DNA of 64,000 nucleotides from Staphylococcus lloydii (GCF_015775975.1 NZ_CP064056.1:2418001-2482000); one strand, 5' to 3'. Positions 33,483 to 42,335 are shown, counted from the first letter of the stretch. The notes: a model not told the origin generated them from the sequence alone. Numbers and translations: made by a program.

Positions 33483-33512
33483 TTGAAACAACAAAGCATC
33501 ATATGCTATATT
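33483..33512 (+). promoter_or_regulatory. Promoter for a predicted small RNA
   Basis: TTGAAA at 33483-33488, 18-base spacer ending in TGC, then TATATT at 33507-33512 (extended -10). No ORF with a ribosome site follows before the terminator at 33569-33600. Confidence 0.5.
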
Positions 33513-33518
33513 AAGTAT

Positions 33519-33602
33519 GTAGTTAATAATAACTACTAGTCTTTTATATTCATGAACATATTACTCTTAAAGAGCGACACTTTCGTGTCGCTCTTTTTTT
33601 AA
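33519..33602 (+). ncRNA. Predicted small RNA, about 85 nt
   Basis: Lies between the promoter at 33483-33512 and a strong hairpin (AAAGAGCGACAC / GTGTCGCTCTTT followed by T7). Contains a second perfect hairpin GTAGTTA-ATAA-TAACTAC. The 3' end touches the convergent ykkD stop. No known RNA family recognised; it could also be just the terminator of a short unrecognised message. Confidence 0.4.
33569..33600 (+). terminator. Hairpin terminator shared by the small RNA and ykkD ends
   Basis: AAAGAGCGACAC - TTTC - GTGTCGCTCTTT, T-run on the plus strand; on the minus strand the same stem follows the ykkD stop. Confidence 0.8.
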
Positions 33603-33913
33603 CTCAATAATTTCAAACCAATTGTACTTGCTAAAATTACCACGATACATAATATACGTAACAAATTTTTTGATTCTTTATAAAACAACATACCTATCAC
33701 TGCCCCACCAACTGCACCGATACCAGTCCACACTGCATATGCTGTACTCATTGGCAACGTCATCATCGCTATAGCTAAACAAATAAAACTAAGTGTGAAA
33801 TTAACAATCATATATAGCAATGATATTAATTTATTATTATGAGTATAAGCATTCAATGATGCTACGCCTAGCATCTCAAAAACACCTGCAATAATTAATA
33901 AAATCCAATCCAT
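33599..33913 (-). CDS. ykkD: SMR family guanidinium exporter subunit YkkD-like
   Basis: 104 residues, four membrane helices, the SMR glutamate at residue 13 (AGVFEMLGVASLNAY) and the GTAYAVWTG-like helix 3 segment (STAYAVWTGIGAVGGAVIG). Resembles B. subtilis YkkD closely in pattern. It is the second gene after a guanidine-I riboswitch, three bases downstream of ykkC. The two proteins probably form an antiparallel heterodimer exporting guanidinium; export of quaternary compounds is also possible. Confidence 0.85.
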   Translation of the reverse strand: MDWILLIIAGVFEMLGVASLNAYTHNNKLISLLYMIVNFTLSFICLAIAMMTLPMSTAYAVWTGIGAVGGAVIGMLFYKESKNLLRILCIVVILASTIGLKLLS

Positions 33914-33916
33914 AAT

Positions 33917-34240
33917 TTATGCTCCTCTCTCACTCGTAGTAGCAAGTTTTAGTCCGACCACGCCAGCCAGTAACGTAAATATCAACACTATTTTCCCCAT
34001 ATTTAATGGTTGTCCAAAAACAAAGAAATCACATAAAGTAACACCCGTAGTACCGAGGCCAACAAATATCGCATACGTCGTTCCTACTGGTAACATTTTC
34101 GACGCTTGTATTAATAAATAGAAACTTAGAAAAATAGCTATTACCGTACCAAACCATTCCATAAGATTAGATGCATGTGTTAAACCTATGACCCATCCAA
34201 CTTCAAACAGTGCTGCTATAACAATTTTTAACCAATTCAT
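33917..34240 (-). CDS. ykkC: SMR family guanidinium exporter subunit YkkC-like
   Basis: 107 residues, four helices, Glu13 in AALFEVGWVIGLTHAS and PVGTTYAIFVGLGTTG in helix 3, like YkkC of B. subtilis. First gene after the riboswitch and its terminator stem; AGGAGG precedes the ATG. A strong vegetative promoter lies upstream. Co-transcribed with ykkD. Confidence 0.88.
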   Translation of the reverse strand: MNWLKIVIAALFEVGWVIGLTHASNLMEWFGTVIAIFLSFYLLIQASKMLPVGTTYAIFVGLGTTGVTLCDFFVFGQPLNMGKIVLIFTLLAGVVGLKLATTSERGA

Positions 34241-34261
34241 TTTTATACCTCCTAATAAATA

Positions 34262-34390
34262 AAAAAGCCCGGAAGATAGTAACTAAACTATCTCCCAGGC
34301 TTTTATCCTTCCGTGTAACATGCAATAAACATGTCGCTTTCTCTCGGACCAGTCTAACTATAAAGTTACGGAACCCTAGAAAGCTTTTAT
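34262..34390 (-). ncRNA. Guanidine-I riboswitch (ykkC RNA) with terminator
   Basis: The minus-strand leader contains the hallmark segments of the ykkC class: CTAGGGTTCCG, then ACTGGTCCGAGAGAAAGCGA, then ACACGGAAGGATAAAAGCC followed by GGGAGA. The last part overlaps a terminator stem (AGCCTGGGAGATAGTTTAG pairing with CTATCTTCCGGGCTTTTTT). Guanidinium binding should prevent termination and allow ykkC-ykkD expression. It directly precedes an SMR pair, the known target class. Confidence 0.93.
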
Positions 34391-34402
34391 TAAATTAATT
34401 GA

Positions 34403-34431
34403 ACTATATCAAATCTCTATACAATGGTCAA
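34403..34431 (-). promoter_or_regulatory. Promoter of the ykkC leader
   Basis: Minus strand TTGACC (34431-34426), 17-base spacer, TATAGT (34408-34403), placed some 15-20 bases upstream of the riboswitch core. Confidence 0.75.
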
Positions 34432-34612
34432 CCATAGTATTTTATAAATGCTGGAGCATCTTAAATTAAAATTTTTTCAATTATCTAGGTTAAAACACTC
34501 TACATTTTACTAATTTTAATGTATACTAGTAGTTAATTAGAATAATTCTAATTTAGAGTTGAGAATTATAGATTCCAGACAATAATATATATAAAGAAAG
34601 GTGAAGATGATT

Positions 34613-34837
34613 ATGCAATTATTAGGCTATAAAATGGAAAACGAAGAATTAGTCGCAACTGTGTTATCAGACAAAGAACATTTATTTAAATACACGTTTG
34701 ATGTATCAACACCTGAATATGAAATATTAAACGTCTTAGAAGAAATTAATGAACATGTAGATAATGGCTTTCATCCATTAGGTTGTACTATTATTAAAAA
34801 CTATGACTTCAAGGACGTGAGAAATTATTCATTGTAA
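34613..34837 (+). CDS. Hypothetical protein, 74 aa
   Basis: Start placed at ATG 34613 (MQLLGYKMENEELVATVLSD), with AAAGGTG about 10 bases upstream; ATG 34607 is also possible. Small acidic alpha/beta protein, conserved-looking but of unknown family. A hairpin with AAATGAGTGCA / TGTACTCATTTTTT follows at 34860-34902. Confidence 0.6.
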   Translation: MQLLGYKMENEELVATVLSDKEHLFKYTFDVSTPEYEILNVLEEINEHVDNGFHPLGCTIIKNYDFKDVRNYSL

Positions 34838-34855
34838 ATATCAAGCATCCAACCT

Positions 34856-34902
34856 GAAATGAGTGCATCTGTTCCGTTTAATCGACAGTGTACTCATTTT
34901 TT
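34856..34902 (+). terminator. Terminator after the 74-aa gene
   Basis: AATGAGTGCA...TGTACTCATT with a following T6. The remaining ~250 bases up to 35157 show no gene. Confidence 0.6.
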
Positions 34903-35157
34903 AATTGTTCCTTTTGATAAATACCTATCCTACCCTCTTATAAAAAGTCGTATACGTAGTCGTCGCTATTAAATGTATACATGCAACCTCGCATATTTGA
35001 TCTACTCATTTTTCTATTTGTACCACGTTTATGATGTTTTTTACCTAACACTACATTATAAATCCATTAGAATGATATGCTTCTTTAGTTTATTAAAAAT
35101 GCATGTAAATCAACGTTGAGCCATTTTAATGAACTACGCCCCGTATATATCGTTTAA

Positions 35158-35218
35158 CAAAAAAGGAATAATCATAGCAACTTTAGACTGTGTAGTTACT
35201 ATATTATTCCTCTTTAAA
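35158..35218 (-). terminator. Terminator after ohr
   Basis: Minus strand GGAATAATATAGTAACT pairs with AGTTGCTATGATTATTCC with small mismatches, followed by TTTTTTG. Confidence 0.7.
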
Positions 35219-35220
35219 AA

Positions 35221-35652
35221 TTATTGTGCATGCACTTCTAATGATATATCAATATTACCTTTAGTTGCTTTTGAGTAAGGGCAATAATTATGTGCTTTTT
35301 CTACATATGCTTCTGCATCTTCTTGTGACATATTTTCTAATGTCACTGTTAAAGTGCCACCTAATTTAACTCCATTGTCCGCTTCATCTACGATTAGTTC
35401 AATAGATGCTTCAACTTCTGGGTTAGCATCTGTAACACCACTTTTTTGCAATATTAAAGACAACGCACTATTAAAACAAGCGCTATAGCCTGCTGCAAAT
35501 AGTTGTTCTGGGTTAGTTTCAGCAGTAGTAGCATTACCTCCCATTTCTTTTGGAGTAGCTAAATTTTGTACGAACGTATTATCAGGGCTAAACACACGAC
35601 CATCACGACCGCCATTGCTAATCATATTTGTTGCATATAATACTTTAGACAT
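35221..35652 (-). CDS. ohr: Organic hydroperoxide resistance protein Ohr/OsmC family
   Basis: 143 residues. The two catalytic cysteines are in YSACFNSA (C59) and HNYCPYSK (C124), and the Ohr start MSKVLYATNMISNGGRDGRV is typical. Reduces organic peroxides using lipoyl or thiol donors in the cytoplasm. It is monocistronic; no OhrR regulator gene is beside it. Confidence 0.93.
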   Translation of the reverse strand: MSKVLYATNMISNGGRDGRVFSPDNTFVQNLATPKEMGGNATTAETNPEQLFAAGYSACFNSALSLILQKSGVTDANPEVEASIELIVDEADNGVKLGGTLTVTLENMSQEDAEAYVEKAHNYCPYSKATKGNIDISLEVHAQ

Positions 35653-35779
35653 CTATACGCACCTCTATTTGTATATACTTATCAGTATATTTTATTTACC
35701 TCAATCAAATTAAGTACAATTCAATTGAGATTAATTTTATTATATAACTGTAACTTGTAATATTCAACTACCTTGTTTA

Positions 35780-35815
35780 TAAAAAAAGATAGCACCTTTA
35801 TTTCGGTGCCATCTT
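35780..35815 (-). terminator. Terminator after the acyl-CoA synthetase
   Basis: Minus strand AAGATGGCACC - GAAATAAA - GGTGCTATCTT (one G-T) followed by T5. Confidence 0.75.
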
Positions 35816-35821
35816 CTTTAC

Positions 35822-37402
35822 TTATTTATTATATTTTTCGATTTCTGCTTCACGTAATTCTACACGTCTAATTTTACCAGAATTTGTCTTAGGTAAATCA
35901 TCAACAAATTCTATTTTTCGCGGATATTTGTATGGTGCAACATCTTGTTTAACAAAGTTTTGCAACTCTTTTACTAGCGCGTCATTTCCTTCTACATCGT
36001 CTTGTAGAATAACGAAAGCTTTAACTACGTTACCACGAATATCATCAGGACTAGCAACGACAGCACATTCTTTTACAGAAGGATGCCCAATGAGTGAGTC
36101 TTCTACTTCGAATGGTCCAATTGTATACCCTGAACTAATAATAATGTCATCACTTCTACCTTGGAACCAGAAATAGCCGTCTTCATCGATACGTGCACGA
36201 TCGCCTGTGACATAAAATTGTCCACGTTTGGAGTCTGTCGTACGTTCTTCATCTTTATAATAACCCTTAAAGAGTGCTGGTGAGTCTAACCAGACAGCAA
36301 TATCACCTGTGACACCTGGTTCAACTTCATTACCATCCTCATCGATGATTGCAACTTGGTCGCCTAAAATAGCTTTACCCATTGAACCTGGACGAGTTTC
36401 AGCATCTTTAAGCGAACCAATTAATAGCGTATTCTCTGTTTGACCATAACCATCTCTTACAGTTAAATCAAAATTTTGTTGGAATTTTTCTATTACTTCT
36501 TGGTTTAAAGGTTCTCCTGCAGAAACTGCACTATGAAGATGAGATAAATCATAATCTTTCAAATTAGGTAATTTAGCCATTAATCGATATTCTGTCGGAG
36601 TACAACATAACACATTCACTTCGTATCTTTGTAATAATTCTAAATATTTTTTAGCATCAAATTTACCTTGATAAACTAAGGCTTTAGCGCCTGAACCCAT
36701 GATAGATAGGTATGGACTCCAAATCCATTTTTGCCAACCTGGCGCAGCAGTAGCCCAAGCTGTGTCACCTTCGTTCACGCTTAACCAATATTTAGGTGCT
36801 GTTTGCATGTGTGCATAACCCCAGCCATGTGTATGAACAACGGCTTTCGGTTTAGCAGTCGTACCTGATGTATAAGACAATAGCGCAATATCATCTCTAT
36901 GCGTTGCGACAATATCTAATTCATCGCTTGCTTGTTGCTGTTCGTCTTCAATATTAATCCAATCGTCTTCATGTCCACCGACGATAAATTTCGTTAAATT
37001 ATCATATTCTGCTATATCTTTAAATTCATTAACGCCCTCATTAATTACTACTACAGCAGCTACATCTCCATGTGTAATTCTATGTTGTAAGTCTTTAGTT
37101 CTAAGCATTTCAGAACTAGGAATAATAACTAAACCTAATTTTAATGCAGCAGTATAAATTTCATACGTAATAATGCTACGAGGCATCATTATTAAAACTT
37201 TATCCCCTTTTTGTAACCCATGATTCGAAAATACGTGTCCGATTTTATTGGCATTTTTTATTAAATTAGCATAAGTAATACTATCTGTATTACCCTTTTC
37301 ATCTTCATAAGCTATCGCCTGTTTCGACGTATCAACGGCATATTTTTCAATTTCTTCAACAATATTATACCGTTCTGGTGCAACTAAATCTGATTTCTTC
37401 AT
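35822..37402 (-). CDS. Acyl-CoA synthetase (AMP-forming, acyl-activating family)
   Basis: 526 residues. P-loop YTSGTTAKPKAVVHTHG, DGYGQTEN, then YVTGDRARIDEDGYFWFQGRSDDII and C-terminal KTNSGKIRRVELRE with the catalytic lysine. Activates a carboxylate to the CoA ester. The pattern is nearer to medium/branched-chain acyl-CoA synthetases (ACSM-like; MbcS-type of S. aureus is one possibility) than to acetate-specific Acs, but substrate cannot be decided. Divergent from the PanE-like gene. Confidence 0.85.
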   Translation of the reverse strand: MKKSDLVAPERYNIVEEIEKYAVDTSKQAIAYEDEKGNTDSITYANLIKNANKIGHVFSNHGLQKGDKVLIMMPRSIITYEIYTAALKLGLVIIPSSEMLRTKDLQHRITHGDVAAVVVINEGVNEFKDIAEYDNLTKFIVGGHEDDWINIEDEQQQASDELDIVATHRDDIALLSYTSGTTAKPKAVVHTHGWGYAHMQTAPKYWLSVNEGDTAWATAAPGWQKWIWSPYLSIMGSGAKALVYQGKFDAKKYLELLQRYEVNVLCCTPTEYRLMAKLPNLKDYDLSHLHSAVSAGEPLNQEVIEKFQQNFDLTVRDGYGQTENTLLIGSLKDAETRPGSMGKAILGDQVAIIDEDGNEVEPGVTGDIAVWLDSPALFKGYYKDEERTTDSKRGQFYVTGDRARIDEDGYFWFQGRSDDIIISSGYTIGPFEVEDSLIGHPSVKECAVVASPDDIRGNVVKAFVILQDDVEGNDALVKELQNFVKQDVAPYKYPRKIEFVDDLPKTNSGKIRRVELREAEIEKYNK

Positions 37403-37679
37403 AATTACTCTCCTTTTGAAATTAAAATATATATCACATCTTATTTTAAAATCATCTTAAACATGAACATAGTACCTTAACTTTTAATCATACGTCTAAA
37501 TTGTACGCCTATTTCAGTAATTTGATAAGTAAAAAGTCTGATAATTGCAAATTTATACTGATAAAATGATAAAATAATTCTATATAGCAAAATATATAAG
37601 ACTAAAAATTTATATAGCGGGTTATTTATTAGTCTTATGCAAAGAACTAACGATTATTTTTTTATAAGGATGTGTTTTC

Positions 37680-38612
37680 ATGTATAATATCGCAATCGCT
37701 GGTGCCGGTGCTATGGGCGGCCGCATCGGAACACAAATAAAAGAAGCAGGTTACAATGTAACGCTCATCGACTATTGGGATGAACATATCAAAAAAATTA
37801 ATGACGATGGTCTAGAAATTAAAACGGAAACATCCACTTATAATGTAAGTATCACTGCTAAAAAGCCTTCTGAAGTAAATGAACAGTATGATTTACTTAT
37901 TATTTTAACTAAAGCAATGGACGCTTCAGCAATGATTAATGCGTTATATGATAGAGATGCCATCAAAGCATCGACAGCGATATTAACTATGATGAACGGG
38001 TTAGGACATGACGAACGTTTCGCAGAAGTAGTACCAAAATCTCAAATATTTTTAGCAGTGACAATGTGGACTGCTGGATTAAGAGGTCCTGGACAACTTT
38101 TATTAGAAGGGTCAGGTACAATAGAATTGCAACGTGCCGATGGCGAAGCCGATTATCGAACTGAAGAAATAAATAACATATTTAATAAAGCTGGATTAAA
38201 TTCAGTTATCAGTGATAATGTCTTTATTTCTATATGGTCAAAGGCTACTTTAAATAGTGTACTTAACCCTTTATGTACGATCTTAGATAAACGCATTGGC
38301 GAATTAGGTGCATACGATCGAGCTAGAGATATGATTCAACCATTAATAGAAGAAATTGTAGCTGTAGCTAATGCGCGTAACGTTGATATCAAAACAGATG
38401 ATATGGTTCACAAGATAGAAGCTGCTTATCCTGAATCTACACAAGGGTTACACTACCCTTCAATGCATCAAGATTTGCACAAAGGCCGTTTGACAGAAAT
38501 TGATTTCCTTAACGGTCAAATTGCTAAATATGGGAAAGACCTGAATATCTCTACGCCACTAAACACAATGTTAACTCACCAAGTTCACGAGTTAGAGCTT
38601 GATTATGTATAA
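37680..38612 (+). CDS. 2-dehydropantoate 2-reductase family (ApbA/PanE)
   Basis: 310 residues. NAD(P)-binding GAGAMGGRIG near residues 7-16, the ITKAMDA-like segment and catalytic lysine region in WSKATLNSVLNPLC, all typical of PanE family. Reaction: ketopantoate to pantoate with NADPH, for CoA synthesis. A second panE copy elsewhere is common in staphylococci, so another 2-keto acid may be the substrate. Confidence 0.85.
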   Translation: MYNIAIAGAGAMGGRIGTQIKEAGYNVTLIDYWDEHIKKINDDGLEIKTETSTYNVSITAKKPSEVNEQYDLLIILTKAMDASAMINALYDRDAIKASTAILTMMNGLGHDERFAEVVPKSQIFLAVTMWTAGLRGPGQLLLEGSGTIELQRADGEADYRTEEINNIFNKAGLNSVISDNVFISIWSKATLNSVLNPLCTILDKRIGELGAYDRARDMIQPLIEEIVAVANARNVDIKTDDMVHKIEAAYPESTQGLHYPSMHQDLHKGRLTEIDFLNGQIAKYGKDLNISTPLNTMLTHQVHELELDYV

Positions 38613-38647
38613 CATTAAGCCATACATTTTAGAAGTTTATATAACTA

Positions 38648-38693
38648 AAAGAGCTCACAACTAATGCATGCAATTAGCTGTGAGCTTCTTTTT
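38648..38693. terminator. Bidirectional terminator between panE-like and PH-domain genes
   Basis: AGCTCACAACTAAT - TGCATGCA-like loop - ATTAGCTGTGAGCT (one mismatch/G-T), with T-runs on the plus side (TTCTTTTTC). Confidence 0.7.
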
Positions 38694-38703
38694 CAATCAT
38701 TCT

Positions 38704-39030
38704 CTAGTTCACTTGTTGTTGTACATAAGACGTAAATGTTTCTACATCGCCTTTTTCAATGTTTTTAATTGGGAAGTCACCAATTTCAAAACTCAAATTG
38801 ATCGCTTGTTCATCATGAGAAATAGATTTAATTTCGTTATATCCAATATTTCTATAATAAAATTGTCCATCCATATCAACATTTAAAATCAATCGTTCAT
38901 TTGTAGCTATGTAAGCTCCTTTATATAAACGTTGTTCACCTTTAACATTATATTCTATATCTCCAAGTACTGATGGTCCTTTCTTCTCAGTTGGAAATAA
39001 ATCGTTTGGATTCACATTATCTAAAATCAT
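38704..39030 (-). CDS. Bacterial PH-domain protein (YokE-like)
   Basis: 108 residues. LYKGAYIATNERLILNVDMDG, then FYYRNIGYNEIKSISHDEQ, follows the strand order of YokE/YdjM-type bacterial PH domains. No membrane helix. Role unknown; related proteins bind lipids or peptides weakly. Confidence 0.65.
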   Translation of the reverse strand: MILDNVNPNDLFPTEKKGPSVLGDIEYNVKGEQRLYKGAYIATNERLILNVDMDGQFYYRNIGYNEIKSISHDEQAINLSFEIGDFPIKNIEKGDVETFTSYVQQQVN

Positions 39031-39169
39031 CTTATCCTCACCTTTGTTCTTTTTCAGTTTGCTATGTTATTTCTAAATTACCACTTTATTAGTGCTTAAT
39101 AACATTGTGAATTATAGATATAAAATTGTCTATTAAGAGCAACTATATTTAACTAATAAGTTCAATAAA

Positions 39170-39206
39170 TAGAAAAGCGTACAAATCCCTATAATTTGTA
39201 CGCTTT
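39170..39206. terminator. Terminator of the sugar transporter gene
   Basis: AAAGCGTACAAAT - CCCTATA - ATTTGTACGCTTT, 13 perfect pairs; a short T-rich run follows on the minus strand. Confidence 0.75.
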
Positions 39207-39214
39207 AAAAATCA

Positions 39215-40570
39215 TTATATACTTTGTGTTTTTTCTGGTTTAGCGCCAGTTCTCTCTCTTAAATCATATTCAATTTCTTCTAAACTACGACCTCTTGTTT
39301 CTGGTAAGAATTTAATAACAAAAATCATAGCTAAGACGCCAATAACTGCGAATATTAAGAAGACCCATTCTGTACTTAATGCACCATTAAGCATTGGGAA
39401 TAACTGTGCAACAATAATTGTACCAACGTTTAGCACTAATGTTGCTACACCAGTAGCCGCACCACGCGCACGCATTGGGAACATTTCGGGTAACATAACC
39501 CACAAAATTGGTCCCCAAGTTAAACCAAAGAATACGATAAATAGTGATAAGCAAATGATAATAATCCATGAAGATGAAGTAATACCAATTGTCCAAATAA
39601 GTACCGCCATAATTACTAATGAAGCGACCATCCCAATATTACCAGTCACCAACATTTTCTTACGTCCTACTTTGTCTACTACAAATACTGCTACTACCGT
39701 AACAAGCACGTTAATCAGACCAATACCAACTGTACCTAAAATTGAAGTTGCTTCTCCTAAGCCCGCTTTGTTTAAAATTGTTGGTGCATAGAAAATAATC
39801 GCATTAATACCGACTATTTGTTGAAATAAAGCAAAAACACAACCAATAATTAATGTTGGTCTAATCCATGGAGATTTTAATATCGTCCATGTTGATTCAG
39901 AAATAGCTGAGATTTCTTTCATTTCTTTAATCTCTTTCTCTATTTCTTGATCATTAAATGTAATTTTCATTACTTTTCTTGCGGCACTTTCCCCTTTATG
40001 CTCTAACAACCATCTAGGACTTTCAGGCATAAACGCAATACCAATTAATAAGATAACTGAAGGTACTACGGCTAAACCAACCATCCAACGCCAAGCTTCC
40101 ATGTCTGCAAAAGCATAGTTAACTAAGTAAGCTGCTAAAATACCAATCGTAATCATCAATTGGTTAAGTGATCCAAGAGAACCACGGAATTGTGTAGGTG
40201 CCATTTCAGATAAATAGACAGGAACAGTAGCCATTGAACCACCTACTGCTAAACCAATAATTAAACGTCCTAATATTAACATTTCAATGTTTTGTGCAAA
40301 TGATAATATCAATGTGCCTACGATAAATACTATCGCAATAATCAATACTAGACGTCTTCTTCCTATTTTGTCGGATAGCGGGCCACTACTACCAGCACCG
40401 ATTATTGCGCCAAATAGCATTGATGACACAACTAGACCTTTCATAGATTCACTTAGTGGAATATCATGGTGAATAAATAATAATGCGCCAGAAATAACAC
40501 CATTATCATAACCATATAATAATCCGCCTAAAGCTCCCAAAATAAAAATTAAATATTTGTTTGCATTCAC
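39215..40570 (-). CDS. Sugar/H+ symporter (MFS sugar porter family)
   Basis: 451 residues, 12 predicted membrane helices. Family signatures: GYDNGVISGALLFIHHDI at the start, DKIGRRR, PESPRWLLEHKG, FQQIVGINAIIFYAP, and PETRGRSLEEIE at the end. A hexose or pentose is the likely substrate (glucose, xylose or arabinose types are close). The promoter is overlapped by a cre element, so expression should fall when preferred sugars are present. Confidence 0.88.
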   Translation of the reverse strand: MNANKYLIFILGALGGLLYGYDNGVISGALLFIHHDIPLSESMKGLVVSSMLFGAIIGAGSSGPLSDKIGRRRLVLIIAIVFIVGTLILSFAQNIEMLILGRLIIGLAVGGSMATVPVYLSEMAPTQFRGSLGSLNQLMITIGILAAYLVNYAFADMEAWRWMVGLAVVPSVILLIGIAFMPESPRWLLEHKGESAARKVMKITFNDQEIEKEIKEMKEISAISESTWTILKSPWIRPTLIIGCVFALFQQIVGINAIIFYAPTILNKAGLGEATSILGTVGIGLINVLVTVVAVFVVDKVGRKKMLVTGNIGMVASLVIMAVLIWTIGITSSSWIIIICLSLFIVFFGLTWGPILWVMLPEMFPMRARGAATGVATLVLNVGTIIVAQLFPMLNGALSTEWVFLIFAVIGVLAMIFVIKFLPETRGRSLEEIEYDLRERTGAKPEKTQSI

Positions 40571-40599
40571 TTAATATCATCCCTTTCATAATTAAGGCT

Positions 40600-40628
40600 A
40601 TTATAATCCAAAAATGAAAGCGTTTCAA
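40600..40628 (-). promoter_or_regulatory. Promoter with overlapping cre (CcpA) site for the sugar symporter
   Basis: Minus strand TTGAAA (40628-40623), 17-base spacer, TATAAT (40605-40600). The sequence TGAAAGCGTTTCA at 40615-40627 is a perfect-looking cre element covering the -35 and spacer, a position expected to repress. Confidence 0.78.
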
Positions 40629-40744
40629 TTTAAATTTTAATAAAATTTACAAACAATTATAATAAAAAAGGAATTTGAAAAGCTTATAATACAATGAGGG
40701 CCAATTTTTACAGAGAAAAAATTTTCACTCATACTATTAATTAA

Positions 40745-40790
40745 ATAAAAAAATTCTTATTCAAGAAGCACTTAGAATAAGAATTTGGTA
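40745..40790 (-). terminator. Terminator downstream of the 41-kb gene cluster
   Basis: Minus strand AAATTCTTATTC - 12 bases - GAATAAGAATTT, followed by TTTTATTT. Confidence 0.75.
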
Positions 40791-40815
40791 TAAAATATTA
40801 AGTTTTGTTAGACAA

Positions 40816-41010
40816 TTAATCTTCATCTTTATCAGCAAAATGGATAAAAAACCCGCTTACTATTGCCACAGGTATACCTATAAGGGGGGTAAACATTAGA
40901 CTAAAAACACATGCGAAAATAAGACTAAAAAATATGGAAATAAATCCTGATTGTCGTTCTTTTTCAATTCTCTCACGCAATATTTTCACCACACCCTTAC
41001 TATTGTTCAA
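40816..41010 (-). CDS. Small membrane protein, 64 aa
   Basis: Basic N-terminus (residues 1-20) followed by two membrane helices (ISIFFSLIFACVFSLMF and IGIPVAIVSGFFIHF). Overlaps the 3' end of the upstream VOC gene by 11 bases. Function unknown. Confidence 0.6.
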   Translation of the reverse strand: MNNSKGVVKILRERIEKERQSGFISIFFSLIFACVFSLMFTPLIGIPVAIVSGFFIHFADKDED

Positions 41011-41383
41011 TTAATTGAATTAAATTGCCACAAGTATCATCAAATATGGCCAGTTTGATGTCACCCATAGCGTATGGTTCTTGGGTAAAGCGGACACCTC
41101 GCGCTTTTAACAATTCGTACTCTTTTTTTAAATTTTCAGTAGCAAACATTGTAGCTGGTATGCCTTCATTAAAAAGACGTGTTTGATAATCTTTAGCGAT
41201 AGGATTATCGTTCGGCTCTAATACAATCTCTACTGGATTAGTAGAATTATTTTCTTTTACAGTGAGCCATTTAGGGCCACCCATATCTATATTATGTTTA
41301 AGTTCGAAGCCTAATATTTCTGTATAAAATTGTTGTGCGCGCGCTTGATCTTCTACAAATATACTTGTTGCTATTATTTTCAT
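41000..41383 (-). CDS. VOC family protein (glyoxalase/bleomycin resistance fold)
   Basis: 127 residues. DQARAQQFYTEILGFELKHN and the final DTCGNLIQLIEQ are typical of the vicinal oxygen chelate superfamily. The metal-binding His is replaced or shifted in some positions, so enzyme activity is unclear. Confidence 0.8.
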   Translation of the reverse strand: MKIIATSIFVEDQARAQQFYTEILGFELKHNIDMGGPKWLTVKENNSTNPVEIVLEPNDNPIAKDYQTRLFNEGIPATMFATENLKKEYELLKARGVRFTQEPYAMGDIKLAIFDDTCGNLIQLIEQ

Positions 41384-41404
41384 TGTTAAGACACCACCAA
41401 AAAT

Positions 41405-41809
41405 TTATTGTAATCCTGCTCTAATTTGCACACCATGCTCAATATAAGCTTTTAGACAACTTAACATATAAACCCAACCTTCTTTTTGGCCGAGCATACG
41501 CTCAATTTCGGATGAATCAAAAGCACTTTCTTTTGTCGTTACTAACGTTTTATCATCATATGATTCGAAATTTATTGTCACCGTCTTATCTCCCCACTGA
41601 AATTCAATATTTTCATTAGGTATAACTGCTTTAACTTTAATTTCAACTTCTGCATCATATTCATCGTAACGTAATACTATATTCTTACCAGTTTCCCAAC
41701 GTTTTGAACTTGATGAAAACCAGAAGCCACCGATTTCCTTAGGATCCACAAATGCTTCAAATACCGTTGAAGTTGGCGCAACAATTTCCATTTTAGTAAT
41801 AATGTCCAT
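41405..41809 (-). CDS. SRPBCC / AHSA1-like protein
   Basis: 134 residues. IVAPTSTVFEAFVDPKEIGGFWF and the C-terminal GWVYMLSCLKAYIEHGVQ match the activator-of-Hsp90-ATPase-homologue (START-like) family. Binds a hydrophobic ligand; no specific role known. 21 bases separate it from the VOC gene, so a small operon. Confidence 0.8.
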   Translation of the reverse strand: MDIITKMEIVAPTSTVFEAFVDPKEIGGFWFSSSSKRWETGKNIVLRYDEYDAEVEIKVKAVIPNENIEFQWGDKTVTINFESYDDKTLVTTKESAFDSSEIERMLGQKEGWVYMLSCLKAYIEHGVQIRAGLQ

Positions 41810-41948
41810 ATGTAATTCCCCTTTTCCATCAAATCATATGTTTAATTATTGCCTTCAACAATCTTCTTTAAACTAACAATAGTTATAGTATGCTTTTTTA
41901 TCATTTCTCTATTATACTTTATAAAAATAGTCTTTTGAGGTGAAAACA

Positions 41949-42326
41949 ATGTTAAATAGATTAGATGAAGTAATGATATATGTAAATAATCATGATAAAG
42001 TGATAGATTTTTGGACAACACACCTTTCTTTCACTGTTGTAGAAGATACAACTGAGATGGACATGCGCGTTGTTAAATTAGCACCATCAGAAGATGCACA
42101 AACTTTAATTGTTTTACAAGATAAAGAAAAAGTAGATGCGATGGATATGGGTGTTAGCACGGCTACACCATCATTAATCTTTGCTACCACAAATTTCGAT
42201 TCGTTACGTGAATCACTACAAGAAAACGGTGTTGAAACTGGTGAAGTCATGACATTACCTATGGGTAGAGTGTTTAATTTTGCTGATCCGGAACAAAATT
42301 ACTTTGCCGTAAAAGAAGTACAATAA
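41949..42326 (+). CDS. VOC family protein
   Basis: 125 residues from ATG 41949 (MLNRLDEVMIYVNNHDKVID); GAGGTG ends 6 bases earlier, so the in-frame upstream GTG is rejected. VIDFWTTHLSFTVVEDTTE and the end NFADPEQNYFAVKEVQ are VOC-like. Unknown substrate. Confidence 0.78.
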   Translation: MLNRLDEVMIYVNNHDKVIDFWTTHLSFTVVEDTTEMDMRVVKLAPSEDAQTLIVLQDKEKVDAMDMGVSTATPSLIFATTNFDSLRESLQENGVETGEVMTLPMGRVFNFADPEQNYFAVKEVQ

Positions 42327-42335
42327 TAAAAATGA

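Noticed and set aside
33599-34240. Multidrug (Qac) resistance island
   Set aside because: The pair is preceded by a guanidine-I riboswitch and lies in ordinary chromosome without mobile elements; guanidinium export is the better reading.
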